Shown: positions 54,886 through 64,000 of the stretch, in pieces
Layout: each line of letters begins with the position of its first letter
How positions within the stretch are numbered: position 1 is the stretch's first letter
From: Marinobacter salarius
GTDB lineage: Bacteria; Pseudomonadota; Gammaproteobacteria; Pseudomonadales; Oleiphilaceae
Length of the DNA: 64,000 bases
Assembly: GCF_032922745.1 (NCBI RefSeq)
Contig: NZ_CP136693.1
Coordinates: forward strand, 2,542,001 to 2,606,000
Direction of reading: 5' to 3'
The notes under the pieces: generated by a model
The model's database searches: none
Seen by the model: only the letters and a program-made list of their open reading frames with translations
What the model was told of the DNA's origin: nothing
Translations under genes and position numbers: made by a program

Positions 54886-55921
54886 TCAGTCTTCCGGCTG
54901 GCTCAGGTCAAGCCATTGCTGGGACAGCCAATAATAGCTGCCATCGGGTGCCGGATGGGTGCAGTTGTAGCGAAAACGGCGGCTGTTAAAGCTTCTCGGC
55001 GCCTTGAGAATGACGTTGTCTCCACCTGATACCTGGAAATCTACGCGCCCCTGGCCGGAGGCAAAGCAACTCAACCGGTCGATGCTGATGGTGTTCGGTA
55101 CGGTAAACGAGAGGGTAGGCGGATTCTCTGAGATAACGCCGTCCGGCAGTTGGCTGGCATCGACTGGCAGAGCCTTGCTACGTAATTTGTCTTCAAGGCT
55201 GTTGAGCTGTCCGTAGGCGTTCGCCACCGGGAATCGGGGCAGACTTGTGGCAGCTGAAGTCTCCCCAATGGCACCGGATTGCTGTCCAAAGCCGAGCCAG
55301 CCGCGTGCTTCAATCTTGCGTAATAACGCCTCGTCAAACTCGCCGTAGGGATAGGCAAACATCGGAACGTTGATCCCCAGTTTTTCGGAGAGTGTTTCCT
55401 GTGCCCCATCCAGGCTGCGATCGACACGTGCCTCCCAGTCGCTATCGGATTCTCCAGGGCGTTTTGCAAGGTGGCCGTGGTCTTTGCTGTGGTTGGCGAT
55501 GGTCACGCCGTCGCGATCTCTGACTTCCTGCAACTGATCCCAGGTCATATAGCCATGGCTGCCCACGGCCTCGGTATTGACGAATATGGTGTACTCATAC
55601 CCCCGCTCTTGCAGGGCTGGCGCTGCCTGTGAGTAGAACGGATTCGTAGGCATCATCAAAGGTGATGGCAACCTGGGACCTGTCGCTCAGCTCACCCGCC
55701 AGTGCTGCGCGGGTTCCGGATTCAAGCGGAACGACCTCCAGCCCCAGATCCTCAATCATATCCAGTTGTCCCTGGAACAGGGACACTGACGTACTGGTGG
55801 AGGACGGCGTCGAGTCACTGACATGGTGGTACTGAAGCACTACCAGATCGGCATTGGCAGTCAGCGTGAATGCCGTGATGGGCAGGAGAAGGAGAGATCG
55901 GGTCATCATTCTTGGTGCCAT
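54886..55921 (-). pseudogene. Polysaccharide deacetylase, interrupted by a one-base frameshift
   Basis: NodB-type deacetylase. The first part (start 55921, signal peptide LLLLPITAFTLTANA) runs through VAITFDDAYESV and then leaves frame. The second frame picks up as YSQAAPALQERGYEYTIFV with NHSKDHGHL (metal His pair) and FAYPYGEFDE. An extra T in the minus-strand GTTC at 55637-55638 explains it: removing one base gives ESVYSQAAP. AAGGA supports the start. Either a true inactivating frameshift or a sequencing error. PgaB-like N-deacetylases are the closest type I can suggest. The C-terminal 90 residues are not recognised. Confidence 0.85.
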
Positions 55922-55955
55922 TGGAGTGTCCTTGAAATCGGGAATTCCGGTGCAA

Positions 55956-56618
55956 TCAGGTCCGAAAGTGTGCCTTGAGCACGGCGAAGGCCTGGTTTAG
56001 GTCCTGGATGGTTTCGGTTTCGCCACCCCGGTCCGGATGCGCATGCATAACAGCCCGCCGGAAGCGTTGTTTGACGTCGTCAAAGCCAGGGGGAATGGCA
56101 TCAAAACCGAGGACGGCTGCGGCTTCACTCGCTTCTGTGGCGGCGGGTCGGTTGCCACTGCGCCCGGCCCAGAAATCGTCCATCATCCGGTTTATGGCGT
56201 CTTCCGGCAGCTCGTACTTGGACAGGTCCAGGTAAAAATTCCGCAGTTCGTCCATGCGGTCGGGCACACCTGCGCCTGCCACCACAGAACTTTTGCGAAG
56301 TTGAATCACCAGTGGCGAAATGGTCAGGGTTTCTCCGCCGGTGGCGAGCTGATCCCGTAGCCGGTACAGCACATGGAACAGCAGGAAATGAACCGGATAG
56401 AGCTTGTCCGGTTCGCCAAAGTTGACCTCGCCAATCAGCTCCCAGGGCGGCTTTTGCAGGGTTTTGATAAGGACCAGCTCGTTGATTCCGGCTGGGTGCC
56501 GACGAAGAATATGCTCGGTGGCAACCAGCAGGTGCTGAATCTGAAAATTCAGCGTCTCATTGGGCGCGTCACCATCCAGCGCCTTGGCGCCCTGTGTTGC
56601 GGTATCGGGTTGATTCAT
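55956..56618 (-). CDS. DnaJ-related protein with C-terminal J-domain
   Basis: 220 residues. N-terminal DnaJ-related domain (LNFQIQHLLVATEHILRRHP, WELIGEVNFGEPDKLYPVHF) and a C-terminal J-domain fragment with the His-Pro-Asp motif (AVMHAHPDRGGE, about 192-203). It likely cooperates with a DnaK. It is 27 bp downstream of the TetR-type gene on the same strand. Confidence 0.85.
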   Translation of the reverse strand: MNQPDTATQGAKALDGDAPNETLNFQIQHLLVATEHILRRHPAGINELVLIKTLQKPPWELIGEVNFGEPDKLYPVHFLLFHVLYRLRDQLATGGETLTISPLVIQLRKSSVVAGAGVPDRMDELRNFYLDLSKYELPEDAINRMMDDFWAGRSGNRPAATEASEAAAVLGFDAIPPGFDDVKQRFRRAVMHAHPDRGGETETIQDLNQAFAVLKAHFRT

Positions 56619-56645
56619 GCCTCAATGGTAGGCGACAGGGCGCCG

Positions 56646-57290
56646 TTACGGAAGAGGCATGTCCCGCTCCAACCCCTTCAGGAACAGGTTGGTCGCGAAC
56701 CGGGTGGCATTCCTGGCTTCGGCCTCGGCCTCGGCGGGCCGATTGTGGGCACGGTAGGCCAGGCGCAAGCTGAGTTCGTAGCCTACCCCGAAGAAAGCGG
56801 CGCACAGGTACTCTTCGTCCATCTCCGGCAACAGGCCACGCTCAACGGCGTTCCTGACATCGTCCTCCAGGGAGAGCATGGCAAGCCCGAGAATGTCTGA
56901 GCCGAACAGTTCACGGATGGCACGATCGTTACGATGCGCCAGCTCGTAAACCAGTGGGTCGCTGGCGGTGGCCCGGAACAGCGAAAGGTATGCAAAGTAG
57001 ATGAAGTCTTCAGCGGAATTGGCGGACTTTCGGCATTCGGTAAGGTTGTGATTGAGGCCGCTTAGGAAATCTGTCAGCAGAGCTGCAAAAATGTCCTGTT
57101 TGCTGGAAAAATAATTGTAGAAGGTGCCTGCCGCCAGGCCGGTACGGCGTACGATATCGCGGATGGTGGAGTTGTCGTACCCCCGTTCCCGAAAGCACTC
57201 CCGCGCCGCGTCAAGAATGGCACTGCGGTTGCGAATACGGTTGAATTCCCGTTTACCGGTGGCTTCCGGTTTTGTGTCTAACATATCCAT
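56646..57290 (-). CDS. TetR-family transcriptional regulator
   Basis: 214 residues. N-terminal TetR helix-turn-helix (ILDAARECFRERGYDNST, IRDIVRRTGLAAGTFYNYF, about 25-65) and a helical ligand domain of unknown specificity. A GTG at 57320 could extend it by ten residues; the ATG at 57290 has AGGA seven bases upstream. It is divergent from ttcA. Targets unknown. Confidence 0.88.
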   Translation of the reverse strand: MDMLDTKPEATGKREFNRIRNRSAILDAARECFRERGYDNSTIRDIVRRTGLAAGTFYNYFSSKQDIFAALLTDFLSGLNHNLTECRKSANSAEDFIYFAYLSLFRATASDPLVYELAHRNDRAIRELFGSDILGLAMLSLEDDVRNAVERGLLPEMDEEYLCAAFFGVGYELSLRLAYRAHNRPAEAEAEARNATRFATNLFLKGLERDMPLP

Positions 57291-57364
57291 GTCTGTATCC
57301 TGTCCCTGGAACTTTTGCACGCGTATAATCCGACGCTCACTGACCTTATGAACGACGTTTTCCT

Positions 57365-58276
57365 ATGCCCGAAGCAATAACTGCCAACTCCGAAACCGCC
57401 CAGACTCCTGAAGCGGAGCGCAAGCAGAAACTGGAACTGAACAAGCTGCAGAAGCGCCTGCGCCGGGAAATGGGGCAGGCGATTGCTGATTTCTCGATGA
57501 TCAAGGCTGGTGACAAAGTCATGTGCTGCCTGTCTGGCGGCAAGGACTCCTACGCCATGCTCGATATCCTGCTGAATCTCCAGAAAAGCGCGCCGGTGCG
57601 CTTTGAGCTGATTGCTGTGAACCTGGATCAGAAGCAGCCCGGCTTCCCGGAAGAAGTGCTGCCTGAGTACCTTTCGGCTCTTGATATTGAGTATCACATC
57701 ATCGAGAAGGACACCTACAGTATTGTTAAGGAAAAAGTACCGGAAGGGAAGACCACCTGCGGACTTTGTTCCCGCCTACGTCGCGGAATTCTCTATAATT
57801 TTGCGGAAGAACACGGCGTTACCAAGATTGCTTTGGGGCACCATCGGGATGACCTGCTGGAAACGCTGTTCCTGAACATGTTCTATGGCGGCAAGCTGAA
57901 ATCCATGCCGCCGGTTCTGCACAGCGACGACGGCCGGAACACGGTGATTCGCCCGTTGGCATACAGCCGGGAGAAAGACATTGCGCGCTACGCCAGCTTG
58001 CGCGAGTTCCCGATCATTCCCTGCAACCTCTGCGGTTCCCAGGAAAACCTGCAGCGTCAGGTGATCAAGGACATGTTCCAGACCTGGGACAAGCAGCACC
58101 CGGGGCGCCTGGAAACCATGTTTCGGGCCATGTGTAACGTTGAGCCGTCACACCTCGCCGATACCTCCCTGTACAACTTCCGTGAGGGTCACCGCCATTC
58201 CGAGCCGGGCCAAAGTGCCGGGACGGTCGAGCCCCAAACACCCGATTTCGGACGGTTGGACGTGCTTAATATCTGA
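57365..58276 (+). CDS. ttcA: tRNA 2-thiocytidine(32) synthetase TtcA
   Basis: 303 residues. Adenylating PP-loop SGGKDS at 57-62, and the Cys pair TTCGLCSRLRRG (Cys132, Cys135) plus CNLCGS (Cys220, Cys223) for the iron-sulfur cluster. TtcA thiolates C32 of some tRNAs. The start agrees with family length. Confidence 0.95.
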   Translation: MPEAITANSETAQTPEAERKQKLELNKLQKRLRREMGQAIADFSMIKAGDKVMCCLSGGKDSYAMLDILLNLQKSAPVRFELIAVNLDQKQPGFPEEVLPEYLSALDIEYHIIEKDTYSIVKEKVPEGKTTCGLCSRLRRGILYNFAEEHGVTKIALGHHRDDLLETLFLNMFYGGKLKSMPPVLHSDDGRNTVIRPLAYSREKDIARYASLREFPIIPCNLCGSQENLQRQVIKDMFQTWDKQHPGRLETMFRAMCNVEPSHLADTSLYNFREGHRHSEPGQSAGTVEPQTPDFGRLDVLNI

Positions 58277-58305
58277 TCGGTTCGAGCGGGTAGTCCAGCC
58301 CTTGT

Positions 58306-59004
58306 CTATCCGTGACCGGTATGCAAAAAGGCAGTGACAGGAAGGGTCCAGATACCGAAACCAATCAGCAGCAGTCCGGCGATCTGCCGAAAGCGTTGGT
58401 GTTCCCGCAGTTTTCGGATCCAGGTGGCGGCGTAACCGGTGGCCAGCATGGATGGCAGGGTACCGAGGCCGAAGAACAACATGGTGGTGGCCGCGCTGCC
58501 CACCGAGGGTTGCAGGGCAGCCCAGCCCAGGGTGCTGTAGACCAGCCCGCAGGGCAACCAGCCCCAGAGTGCGCCAAGGATGAGCGCCTGGTGGAAATGA
58601 TGCACCGGGAGCACTCGGGCGGTGAGCGGTGACAGACGTTTCCAGACCGGGGCACCGATGCGTTCCACGTAGCGGATGCCTTGCCACCACTGCCCCATGG
58701 ACAGTCCCATCAGGATCAGCAGTATCCCTGCCATTGTTCGAAGTATCGGGCCAAGTTGCGTCCAATAGGCCGAGGCGCTGGTGCTCAGCAGCGCGATCAG
58801 GGCCGCAATCGCTGCGTAGCTGCCAATCCGCCCGCCATTGAAGGCGAGCAGCATGGCGGTCTGGCGAACACGGAAGCCCCGGCCAACAGGCAGTGCCATG
58901 GACAATGACGCGCTGATCCCTCCGCACATACTCAGGCAATGGGTGCTGCCGAGCAGGCCAATCAGGAAGGCGCTGGAATAACTCAGGTAAAGTTCTTCGC
59001 CCAT
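58306..59004 (-). CDS. Sulfite exporter TauE/SafE-like membrane protein of the cco cluster
   Basis: 232 residues with about six transmembrane segments. It opens with LIGLLGSTHCLSMCGG, a motif shared by the DsbD/TauE-like proteins that follow ccoS in many gammaproteobacteria, and has LWGWLPCGLVYSTL later. The paired Cys in CLSMCGG and LPCG could handle copper or thiols. It shares one base with ccoS, so it is in the ccoGHIS operon and may help copper supply to the cbb3 oxidase. Confidence 0.82.
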   Translation of the reverse strand: MGEELYLSYSSAFLIGLLGSTHCLSMCGGISASLSMALPVGRGFRVRQTAMLLAFNGGRIGSYAAIAALIALLSTSASAYWTQLGPILRTMAGILLILMGLSMGQWWQGIRYVERIGAPVWKRLSPLTARVLPVHHFHQALILGALWGWLPCGLVYSTLGWAALQPSVGSAATTMLFFGLGTLPSMLATGYAATWIRKLREHQRFRQIAGLLLIGFGIWTLPVTAFLHTGHG

Positions 59005-59231
59005 CAGGATTTGTGGCTGTCGCCCGGCTCCTCGGCAGAGTTGGAGTTGGCATCCTGCTTGGGTTGTTTGGCGTCGTCCGGGATCATGTCTTTGTCATCG
59101 TCATAAAGGATGCGATGGGCCGGTCCATCAAGGTCATCGTATTGGCCGTTCTTGACGGCCCAGGAGAACAGCAGGATGCCTAGTGCCACCAGGATCAGCA
59201 TGACCGGAACCAGGATCATTACGATTTGCAC
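59004..59231 (-). CDS. ccoS: CcoS, cbb3 oxidase maturation protein
   Basis: 75-residue single-pass membrane protein (IVMILVPVMLILVALGILLFSW) followed by QYDDLDGPAHRILYDDD, the CcoS hallmark. Required for cofactor insertion into the cbb3 oxidase. 42 bp after ccoI on the same strand. Confidence 0.93.
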   Translation of the reverse strand: MQIVMILVPVMLILVALGILLFSWAVKNGQYDDLDGPAHRILYDDDKDMIPDDAKQPKQDANSNSAEEPGDSHKS

Positions 59232-59273
59232 AGGACTACCTCAGACGTATTGGGTGATTCAGTGTTCACGGTA

Positions 59274-61721
59274 TCAGGACGTTGCTTCGGCGCCAACCGC
59301 CGGGGGTTGAGATGCCGGGTTGCCTCGCTGCCTGCCAAGCCGCATGGCATTGAGAACCACCACCAGTGAGCTAATGGACATGCCGATGGCCGCCAGCCAG
59401 GGTGGCACCAGGCCTGCTGCTGCCAGCGGCAGGGCGCAGACATTGTAGGCAAGTGCCCAGGCCATGTTCTGGCGGATGACGCGGCGTGTGTCCCGGCCGG
59501 CTTTCAGGGCTTCGGACAGTTGCGTTAACTGCCCGCTCAAAAGCACTGCATCGGCCTTGAGTTGGGTCAGATCGGCAGCGCTTCCCATGGCTACGGACAC
59601 ACCCGCACCGGCCATGGAGGGCAGGTCGTTGAGGCCATCACCCACCATCATGATGTGGTGGCCCTGGTCGCGGAGGTTCTCCAGTACACGGAGTTTTTCT
59701 TCCGGTGAGGCCTGGCCGATGGCGTCGTCAATGCCGAGTCTGCCCGCTATCTGCTCAACGTGCCCTGAGCGGTCACCGCTGAGCAGTATGGTGCGCAGTC
59801 CTGCATTTTGCAGGGCCTGGACGGCCTCTCTTGCATCCGGCCTGGGTTCATCGTCCAGTGTGAATCGGGCCAGCCATTCGTGGATCGTGGCCAGCCATAT
59901 CTCGATGCCATGGGAGGTGTCGGTTTCGGGCGCCGGGCTACCCACCTTGTCTTCCACAAAACCCCGGTGGCCAATATAGAGAGGAGCCCCGTCTACCTGT
60001 CCCGAGAGACCACCGCCCAAGTGGTTTTGTACCTGCCTGGCGGCGTCACTGGGTATCTGGTGGAACACCCTGGCGATCGGGTGTTCCGAATGGTTCTCCA
60101 GGCTGGCTGCCAGTTGCCGGCACCGATCCGCATCAAGGTTACCGAAGGTTCGGGTATCCAACAGGCTGAGCTCACCTCGGGTCAGGGTGCCGGTTTTATC
60201 GAAAACTACCGTGTCGATGGTGTTCAGAGATTCCAGGGTGTGTCCGCGTGTCGGAAGGAAGCCCAGTTTGCGAAGCCTCATGGTTGCCGACGTTATCGCC
60301 GTTGGAGTGGCGAGTGACAGGGCGCAGGGGCAAGTCACTACCAGTACCGAGAGCGTAATGTCGAAAGCATTATCGGCGCCGGCCAGCCACCAGCCAATCC
60401 AGATGAGCGGGGCCAGGATCAGCACACGGCTGACAAACACGCCGGCAATTCGGTCGGCCGCCAGCGCAACGGGTGGTTTCTCAGACTGCACCCGATCCAG
60501 CACCCGCAAAATGCCGGACAGCCTGGTCTGGGTGCCAGCGCGGCGAACCTCAATGTCCAACGGGTTCTCGCCGTTGATGCTGCCAGCATGGACGGGGTCA
60601 CCCTCGCTGCGGGTTTCCGGCAGATATTCACCGGTCAACGCTGCTTCGTTAAGGGTGGAGTGCCCGCTGACAATGACGCCGTCAGCGGGCAATGTCTCGC
60701 CAGGCCGGATGCGAATAACGTCGCCGGCAGACAGGTCATGGGTGGCGACGATATTACTGCCGTCCTCCTGTATGCGGTTGGCGACCATGGGCTGGAAACC
60801 AGCCAGCGCGTTGCCTGTCAGTCCGGCACGGTAACGGGCCTGCATTTCGATGTAGCGACCAAGCTGCAGGAAAAAGGTAAACATGCAGACGGACTCAAAA
60901 TAGACTTCCTCACCACCAAACACAGTCACCCAGGCGCTGGCAACGTAAGCCAAGCCAATCGCGGTGGCCACCGGCACGTCCATGGTCAGGTGACGGCTGC
61001 GAAGATCCCTGAACGCGTTAGTGAAGAACGGACGAGCGCTGTAAAGGACAACGGGGGTGGCGACCAGAAGACTGAACCAGCGGAAAAAACTGACAAACTC
61101 TGGCGACAGGTCATTCACCAGTTCGAAATACAGCGGAAAGGCCAGCATCATGCTCTGGAACGAGGCTATCCCCGCGACGGCAAGGCGGATCAATGCGGAG
61201 CGATGTTCGGCTTTCAGGGCTTTTTCGGCCTCATCGGCCTGATAGGGGCGGGCACGATAGCCCAATTCATGGACGGCAATCAGTAACTGGCTGAGTTTTG
61301 AGTGCTCCGGGTTCCAGACCAGTCGCGCGCGCTGGGTGCTGTGATTGACGGAAAATGACACCACGCCCGGTTGCCTGGCCATGTGGTTTTCCAGCAACCA
61401 TATGCAAGCGGCGCAGGTGATGCCGCTTACAAGCAGTGTGGCTTCCTGGCCAGCGGTAACGGGAGATACAAACGACTTCTGAACCAGGGGATGGTCCACT
61501 TCGAGGATACGGTTCCGTTCGGAATCGCTGAGTGCCTTCGGGGTGACGGCCGGCTCGGTGCGGAACTGGTAGAACCCGGTGAGGCCTTCGGCGCGAATGG
61601 TCTCACAGACCGCCTTGCACCCAACGCAGCAGAAGTGTCGCAACGCTCCTTCAAGTTCCAGGGTGATGGGTGGCGTTCCAGTGGCCGGCTCACCACAATG
61701 ATAACAATCCAAGGGGATCAC
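59274..61721 (-). CDS. ccoI: CcoI, copper-translocating P1B-type ATPase
   Basis: 815 residues. N-terminal metal-binding region with CYHCGEP and CCVGCKAVC (as in FixI/CcoI), then an HMA domain with GITCAACIW. CPx motif TCPCALSLATP near 464, phosphorylation site DKTGT near 508, and GDGLNDLPSMAGAG hinge. Delivers copper for the binuclear centre of cbb3 oxidase. ATGA overlap with ccoH shows tight coupling. Confidence 0.96.
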   Translation of the reverse strand: MIPLDCYHCGEPATGTPPITLELEGALRHFCCVGCKAVCETIRAEGLTGFYQFRTEPAVTPKALSDSERNRILEVDHPLVQKSFVSPVTAGQEATLLVSGITCAACIWLLENHMARQPGVVSFSVNHSTQRARLVWNPEHSKLSQLLIAVHELGYRARPYQADEAEKALKAEHRSALIRLAVAGIASFQSMMLAFPLYFELVNDLSPEFVSFFRWFSLLVATPVVLYSARPFFTNAFRDLRSRHLTMDVPVATAIGLAYVASAWVTVFGGEEVYFESVCMFTFFLQLGRYIEMQARYRAGLTGNALAGFQPMVANRIQEDGSNIVATHDLSAGDVIRIRPGETLPADGVIVSGHSTLNEAALTGEYLPETRSEGDPVHAGSINGENPLDIEVRRAGTQTRLSGILRVLDRVQSEKPPVALAADRIAGVFVSRVLILAPLIWIGWWLAGADNAFDITLSVLVVTCPCALSLATPTAITSATMRLRKLGFLPTRGHTLESLNTIDTVVFDKTGTLTRGELSLLDTRTFGNLDADRCRQLAASLENHSEHPIARVFHQIPSDAARQVQNHLGGGLSGQVDGAPLYIGHRGFVEDKVGSPAPETDTSHGIEIWLATIHEWLARFTLDDEPRPDAREAVQALQNAGLRTILLSGDRSGHVEQIAGRLGIDDAIGQASPEEKLRVLENLRDQGHHIMMVGDGLNDLPSMAGAGVSVAMGSAADLTQLKADAVLLSGQLTQLSEALKAGRDTRRVIRQNMAWALAYNVCALPLAAAGLVPPWLAAIGMSISSLVVVLNAMRLGRQRGNPASQPPAVGAEATS

Positions 61722-62233
61722 CCGCGGTCTTCTGTGACCGCACCGAGGCTCAGGGAGCGTTGCGATGGCAGGCTGGACTCACCTTTCAGTCGCCATTGGT
61801 TGTCCGGGCCACGCAGGTCAAAGTACCAGCGGCCTTCAATCGGCTGATTCAGGGTGGCGCTGTATAGTCCCTCGCCGATTGCCCGGAATTGTATGGTGCG
61901 GTCGTACTCCGACATGGTCGGGTGATACAGGCTCAGTATCAGGTAAGGGTAGTTCGCAGGGCCGTCGGCAGTATCCATGGAGAGAGTGATTTCCCGTTCG
62001 CCAAATGTCATATCTGCCGTCAGGCCCAGGTCTTGGGCTTTCTGGTCGCGTGCAATTGCCATGTTGATCCCGCGACCCTCCTTGGAATAGTCGTCGGTTA
62101 CCATGGAGTTGTCGGTGTTTATCGCGACCGTAATGGCGATGGAGCACCAGATAATGGCGGCGCCGGGAAATATCAGCAGGAACCAGAGCCAGGGTTGCCG
62201 GTACCAGGGAACGACGGGTGCGTTTTCATTCAT
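61718..62233 (-). CDS. ccoH: CcoH/FixH, cbb3 oxidase assembly protein
   Basis: 171 residues. A single N-terminal membrane helix (PWLWFLLIFPGAAIIWCSIAI) and a periplasmic domain typical of FixH. The ATG at 62233 is preferred over the TTG at 62248. It overlaps ccoI and is 44 bp after ccoG. Confidence 0.92.
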   Translation of the reverse strand: MNENAPVVPWYRQPWLWFLLIFPGAAIIWCSIAITVAINTDNSMVTDDYSKEGRGINMAIARDQKAQDLGLTADMTFGEREITLSMDTADGPANYPYLILSLYHPTMSEYDRTIQFRAIGEGLYSATLNQPIEGRWYFDLRGPDNQWRLKGESSLPSQRSLSLGAVTEDRG

Positions 62234-62277
62234 AGTGCTGTCTCTCAAGGCTGGTCTCCCTGGTTGGTGTCAGGGGA

Positions 62278-63711
62278 TCAGCGATTTGGACCGACAAACC
62301 GGCTTTCGGTTTCAAGAACGAGCGATTCGTCGGATTGTGATTCAAGCGTGAAGACAATGGCATTGTTGCTTTCCGAGAGTTTCTCGGGCGCGACATCCAC
62401 CACCGTCGGCAGTGCCCGGTTCTCACTGCTCGCCACCGTCAGGGTGTTCTCGGTCAGCAACCGGATGCCTTCCAGGCCTGAAACCGAGATCGTAAAGGTC
62501 TGCGGCACTTCCGACATATTGGCGACTTTGAGAGTGTAGGTATTCTCTACCCGGCCTTCACCATTGAAGCTGAAGAGGGCGCCTCGATCCCTCAGGACAT
62601 CAAGCTGTGCCGGAACCCGGGTGGCAATTGTGAATACAATCGCGCCAACCATCAGCAGCAATACCAGCCCGTAACCAAAGGTGCGCGGTCTCATCAGCTT
62701 CGAGGTTTTGCCTTCCAGTTCGTTTTCAGTGGTATAGCGAATCAGGCCGCGCGGATATTCCATCTTGTCCATGATCTCGTCACACGCATCAATGCACAGC
62801 GCGCAGCCAATACACTCGTACTGCAGCCCGTCTCGAATGTCGATGCCGGTAGGGCATACCTGAACACACTGGCCACAGTCGATGCAGTCACCAAGGCCCA
62901 GTTCCGAGGGTTCAATGCCTTTCTTGCGCCCGCCGCGGGGCTCCCCCCGGTTGGGATCATAGGACACCACGCGGGTATCGGGGTCGAACATGACGGACTG
63001 GAAGCGGGCGTAGGGGCACATATACAGACATACCTGCTCACGCAGCCAGCCGGCGTTCAGGTAGGTGGCGGCCGTAAAGAAGGCGACCCAGAAATAGGCC
63101 CAACCGTTGGCCTGCAGGGTGAACAGGTCGGTGATGAGTTCACGGATGGGGTAGAAGTAACCAACAAAGGTCAGGCCGGTGGCGAGCGCAATCAGTAGCC
63201 ACGCGGAGTGCTTTGCGGATTTTTTGGCGATTTTCTCAGCGGAACGGGGCGCCTTGTCCAGCTTCATCCGCTTATTGCGGCTGCCCTCTATACGCTCCTC
63301 CACCCACATGAAGATAAATGTCCAAACGGTTTGGGGGCATGTGTAGCCACACCACACCCGGCCGAACAGCGTGGTGATAAAAAACAGGCCAAATGCGGCG
63401 ATGATCAGCATACCCGACAGCAGGATAAAATCCTGGGGATAGAACGTGGTTCCGTAGAGGTGGAATTCCCGCGCCGGGAGATCGAAATGAATCAGCGGCT
63501 GACCATCCACGGTAAACCAGACGAACAGGAAGTACATGCCCATCAGAGCTGTCAGGCTGACATTCCGGATACGCTGAAAGAAGCCCTTCTTGACCCCTTT
63601 GACGTAGATCTTTTTGCGGCTGGCGTATAGCTCGACAGTTCCGGTGTTTTTATTGTTGTCGGAGGTGTCAGAGGATGGGTCAATCTGTTTGACCGGAATC
63701 TCACTGCTCAT
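62278..63711 (-). CDS. ccoG: CcoG (RdxA/FixG), iron-sulfur protein for cbb3 assembly
   Basis: 477 residues with several transmembrane segments. A CGYTCPQTVW motif in the membrane region and two 4Fe-4S ferredoxin clusters (DCIDCGQCVQVCPTGIDI and CIGCALCIDACDEIMD) define CcoG. Implicated in copper reduction for oxidase maturation. 130 bp separates it from ccoP. Confidence 0.95.
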   Translation of the reverse strand: MSSEIPVKQIDPSSDTSDNNKNTGTVELYASRKKIYVKGVKKGFFQRIRNVSLTALMGMYFLFVWFTVDGQPLIHFDLPAREFHLYGTTFYPQDFILLSGMLIIAAFGLFFITTLFGRVWCGYTCPQTVWTFIFMWVEERIEGSRNKRMKLDKAPRSAEKIAKKSAKHSAWLLIALATGLTFVGYFYPIRELITDLFTLQANGWAYFWVAFFTAATYLNAGWLREQVCLYMCPYARFQSVMFDPDTRVVSYDPNRGEPRGGRKKGIEPSELGLGDCIDCGQCVQVCPTGIDIRDGLQYECIGCALCIDACDEIMDKMEYPRGLIRYTTENELEGKTSKLMRPRTFGYGLVLLLMVGAIVFTIATRVPAQLDVLRDRGALFSFNGEGRVENTYTLKVANMSEVPQTFTISVSGLEGIRLLTENTLTVASSENRALPTVVDVAPEKLSESNNAIVFTLESQSDESLVLETESRFVGPNR

Positions 63712-63816
63712 CGTTACCTCCCGATGATGTGGCGCCCTGATTCACAGTGGACTGTGGGGCAGTCGATCTTCTCAAGCCTTGGTCCGCAGGTGGCAGGCCA
63801 AGGGTTGAGCAGACCG

Positions 63817-63837
63817 GGCCGGGACAGAATCCCGGCC
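63817..63837. other. Hairpin between ccoP and ccoG
   Basis: GGCCGGGA and TCCCGGCC form an 8-bp stem with a 5-base loop 7 bp after the ccoP stop. No T-run follows on the minus strand, so it may stabilise ccoNOQP mRNA or attenuate rather than end transcription. Confidence 0.5.
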
Positions 63838-63843
63838 GGGTAC

Positions 63844-64000
63844 TCAGTTGGACAGGCTGTAGACGTACGCAGCCAGGATCTGGATCTGATCGTCGGAGAG
63901 CCGGTCACCCTGTGCGGGCATCTGGTTCGCACGACCGTTTACCACGGTTTCCTTGATCCACTCGTAGGTGGAGCCGTACAGCCAGGTATTGTCGGTGAGG
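63844..64000 (-). CDS. ccoP: CcoP C-terminus, di-haem c-type subunit of cbb3 oxidase (partial)
   Basis: About 52 C-terminal residues are visible: TDNTWLYGSTYEWIKETVVN then ANQMPAQGDRLSDDQIQ and ILAAYVYSLSN. These match the end of CcoP, where Met of the NQMPA segment is the axial haem ligand. The rest of the gene lies outside the window. Confidence 0.9.
   Translation of the reverse strand, partial: LTDNTWLYGSTYEWIKETVVNGRANQMPAQGDRLSDDQIQILAAYVYSLSN

Overview
The window reads as chromosome of a marine gammaproteobacterium, most likely Marinobacter or a close relative. This rests on HexR-controlled Entner-Doudoroff genes with no phosphofructokinase in view, a glpSTPQUV-type glycerol ABC importer, a ccoP-ccoG-ccoH-ccoI-ccoS run and fairly even moderate-to-high GC. 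Genus is inference. I saw no rRNA, tRNA, CRISPR array or replication origin.

Layout. 1-4530: a partial lipoprotein pullulanase and a maltoporin (minus strand). 4533-14427: central sugar catabolism, namely hexR, divergent zwf-pgl-eda, pyk, gap, divergent edd-glk. 14485-15081: an iron-sulfur-type uracil-DNA glycosylase relative. 15110-27749: glycerol block with glpD, glpR, glpK, a sigma-54 activator and a six-gene glycerol ABC importer behind a good -24/-12 promoter. 27856-30160: orphan substrate-binding protein and an aldo/keto reductase. 30163-39164: malS, malEFG, malK and an alpha-glucosidase. 39390-42002: ApbE and a Tat-exported protein. 42015-45412: an accessory patch of lower GC holding a decapitated gene, an IS5-family element inside another gene, and a proteasome-beta-like Ntn hydrolase. 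45413-50011: a sodium/solute symporter, a DksA-like protein and malT. 50264-54882: an envelope cluster (C39 peptidase, beta-barrel, FadL family, MalM-like lipoprotein). 54886-58276: frameshifted polysaccharide deacetylase, DnaJ-related protein, TetR regulator and ttcA. 58306-64000: cbb3 oxidase maturation genes ending in the tail of ccoP.

How it works together. Alpha-glucans are cut outside or in the periplasm by the pullulanase and MalS. Maltodextrins enter through LamB and MalEFGK and are hydrolysed to glucose. Glk, Zwf, Pgl, Edd and Eda carry glucose through Entner-Doudoroff to pyruvate and glyceraldehyde-3-phosphate, and Gap and Pyk finish the path. MalT is encoded in the window, and four mal promoter regions share a MalT-box-like motif. 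HexR probably controls the zwf and gap/edd intergenic regions. Glycerol enters by GlpSTPQUV and is used by GlpK and GlpD.

The least explained items are: (i) two 108-bp intergenic elements, each with a 54-bp conserved two-hairpin core inside perfect 27-bp inverted arms that differ completely between copies, plus a related third element, with loops that resemble CsrA/RsmA sites; (ii) a stand-alone Ntn hydrolase whose Ser1, Asp17 and Lys33 match proteasome/HslV numbering, next to an IS-broken partner gene; (iii) the C39/beta-barrel/FadL/MalM envelope cluster.
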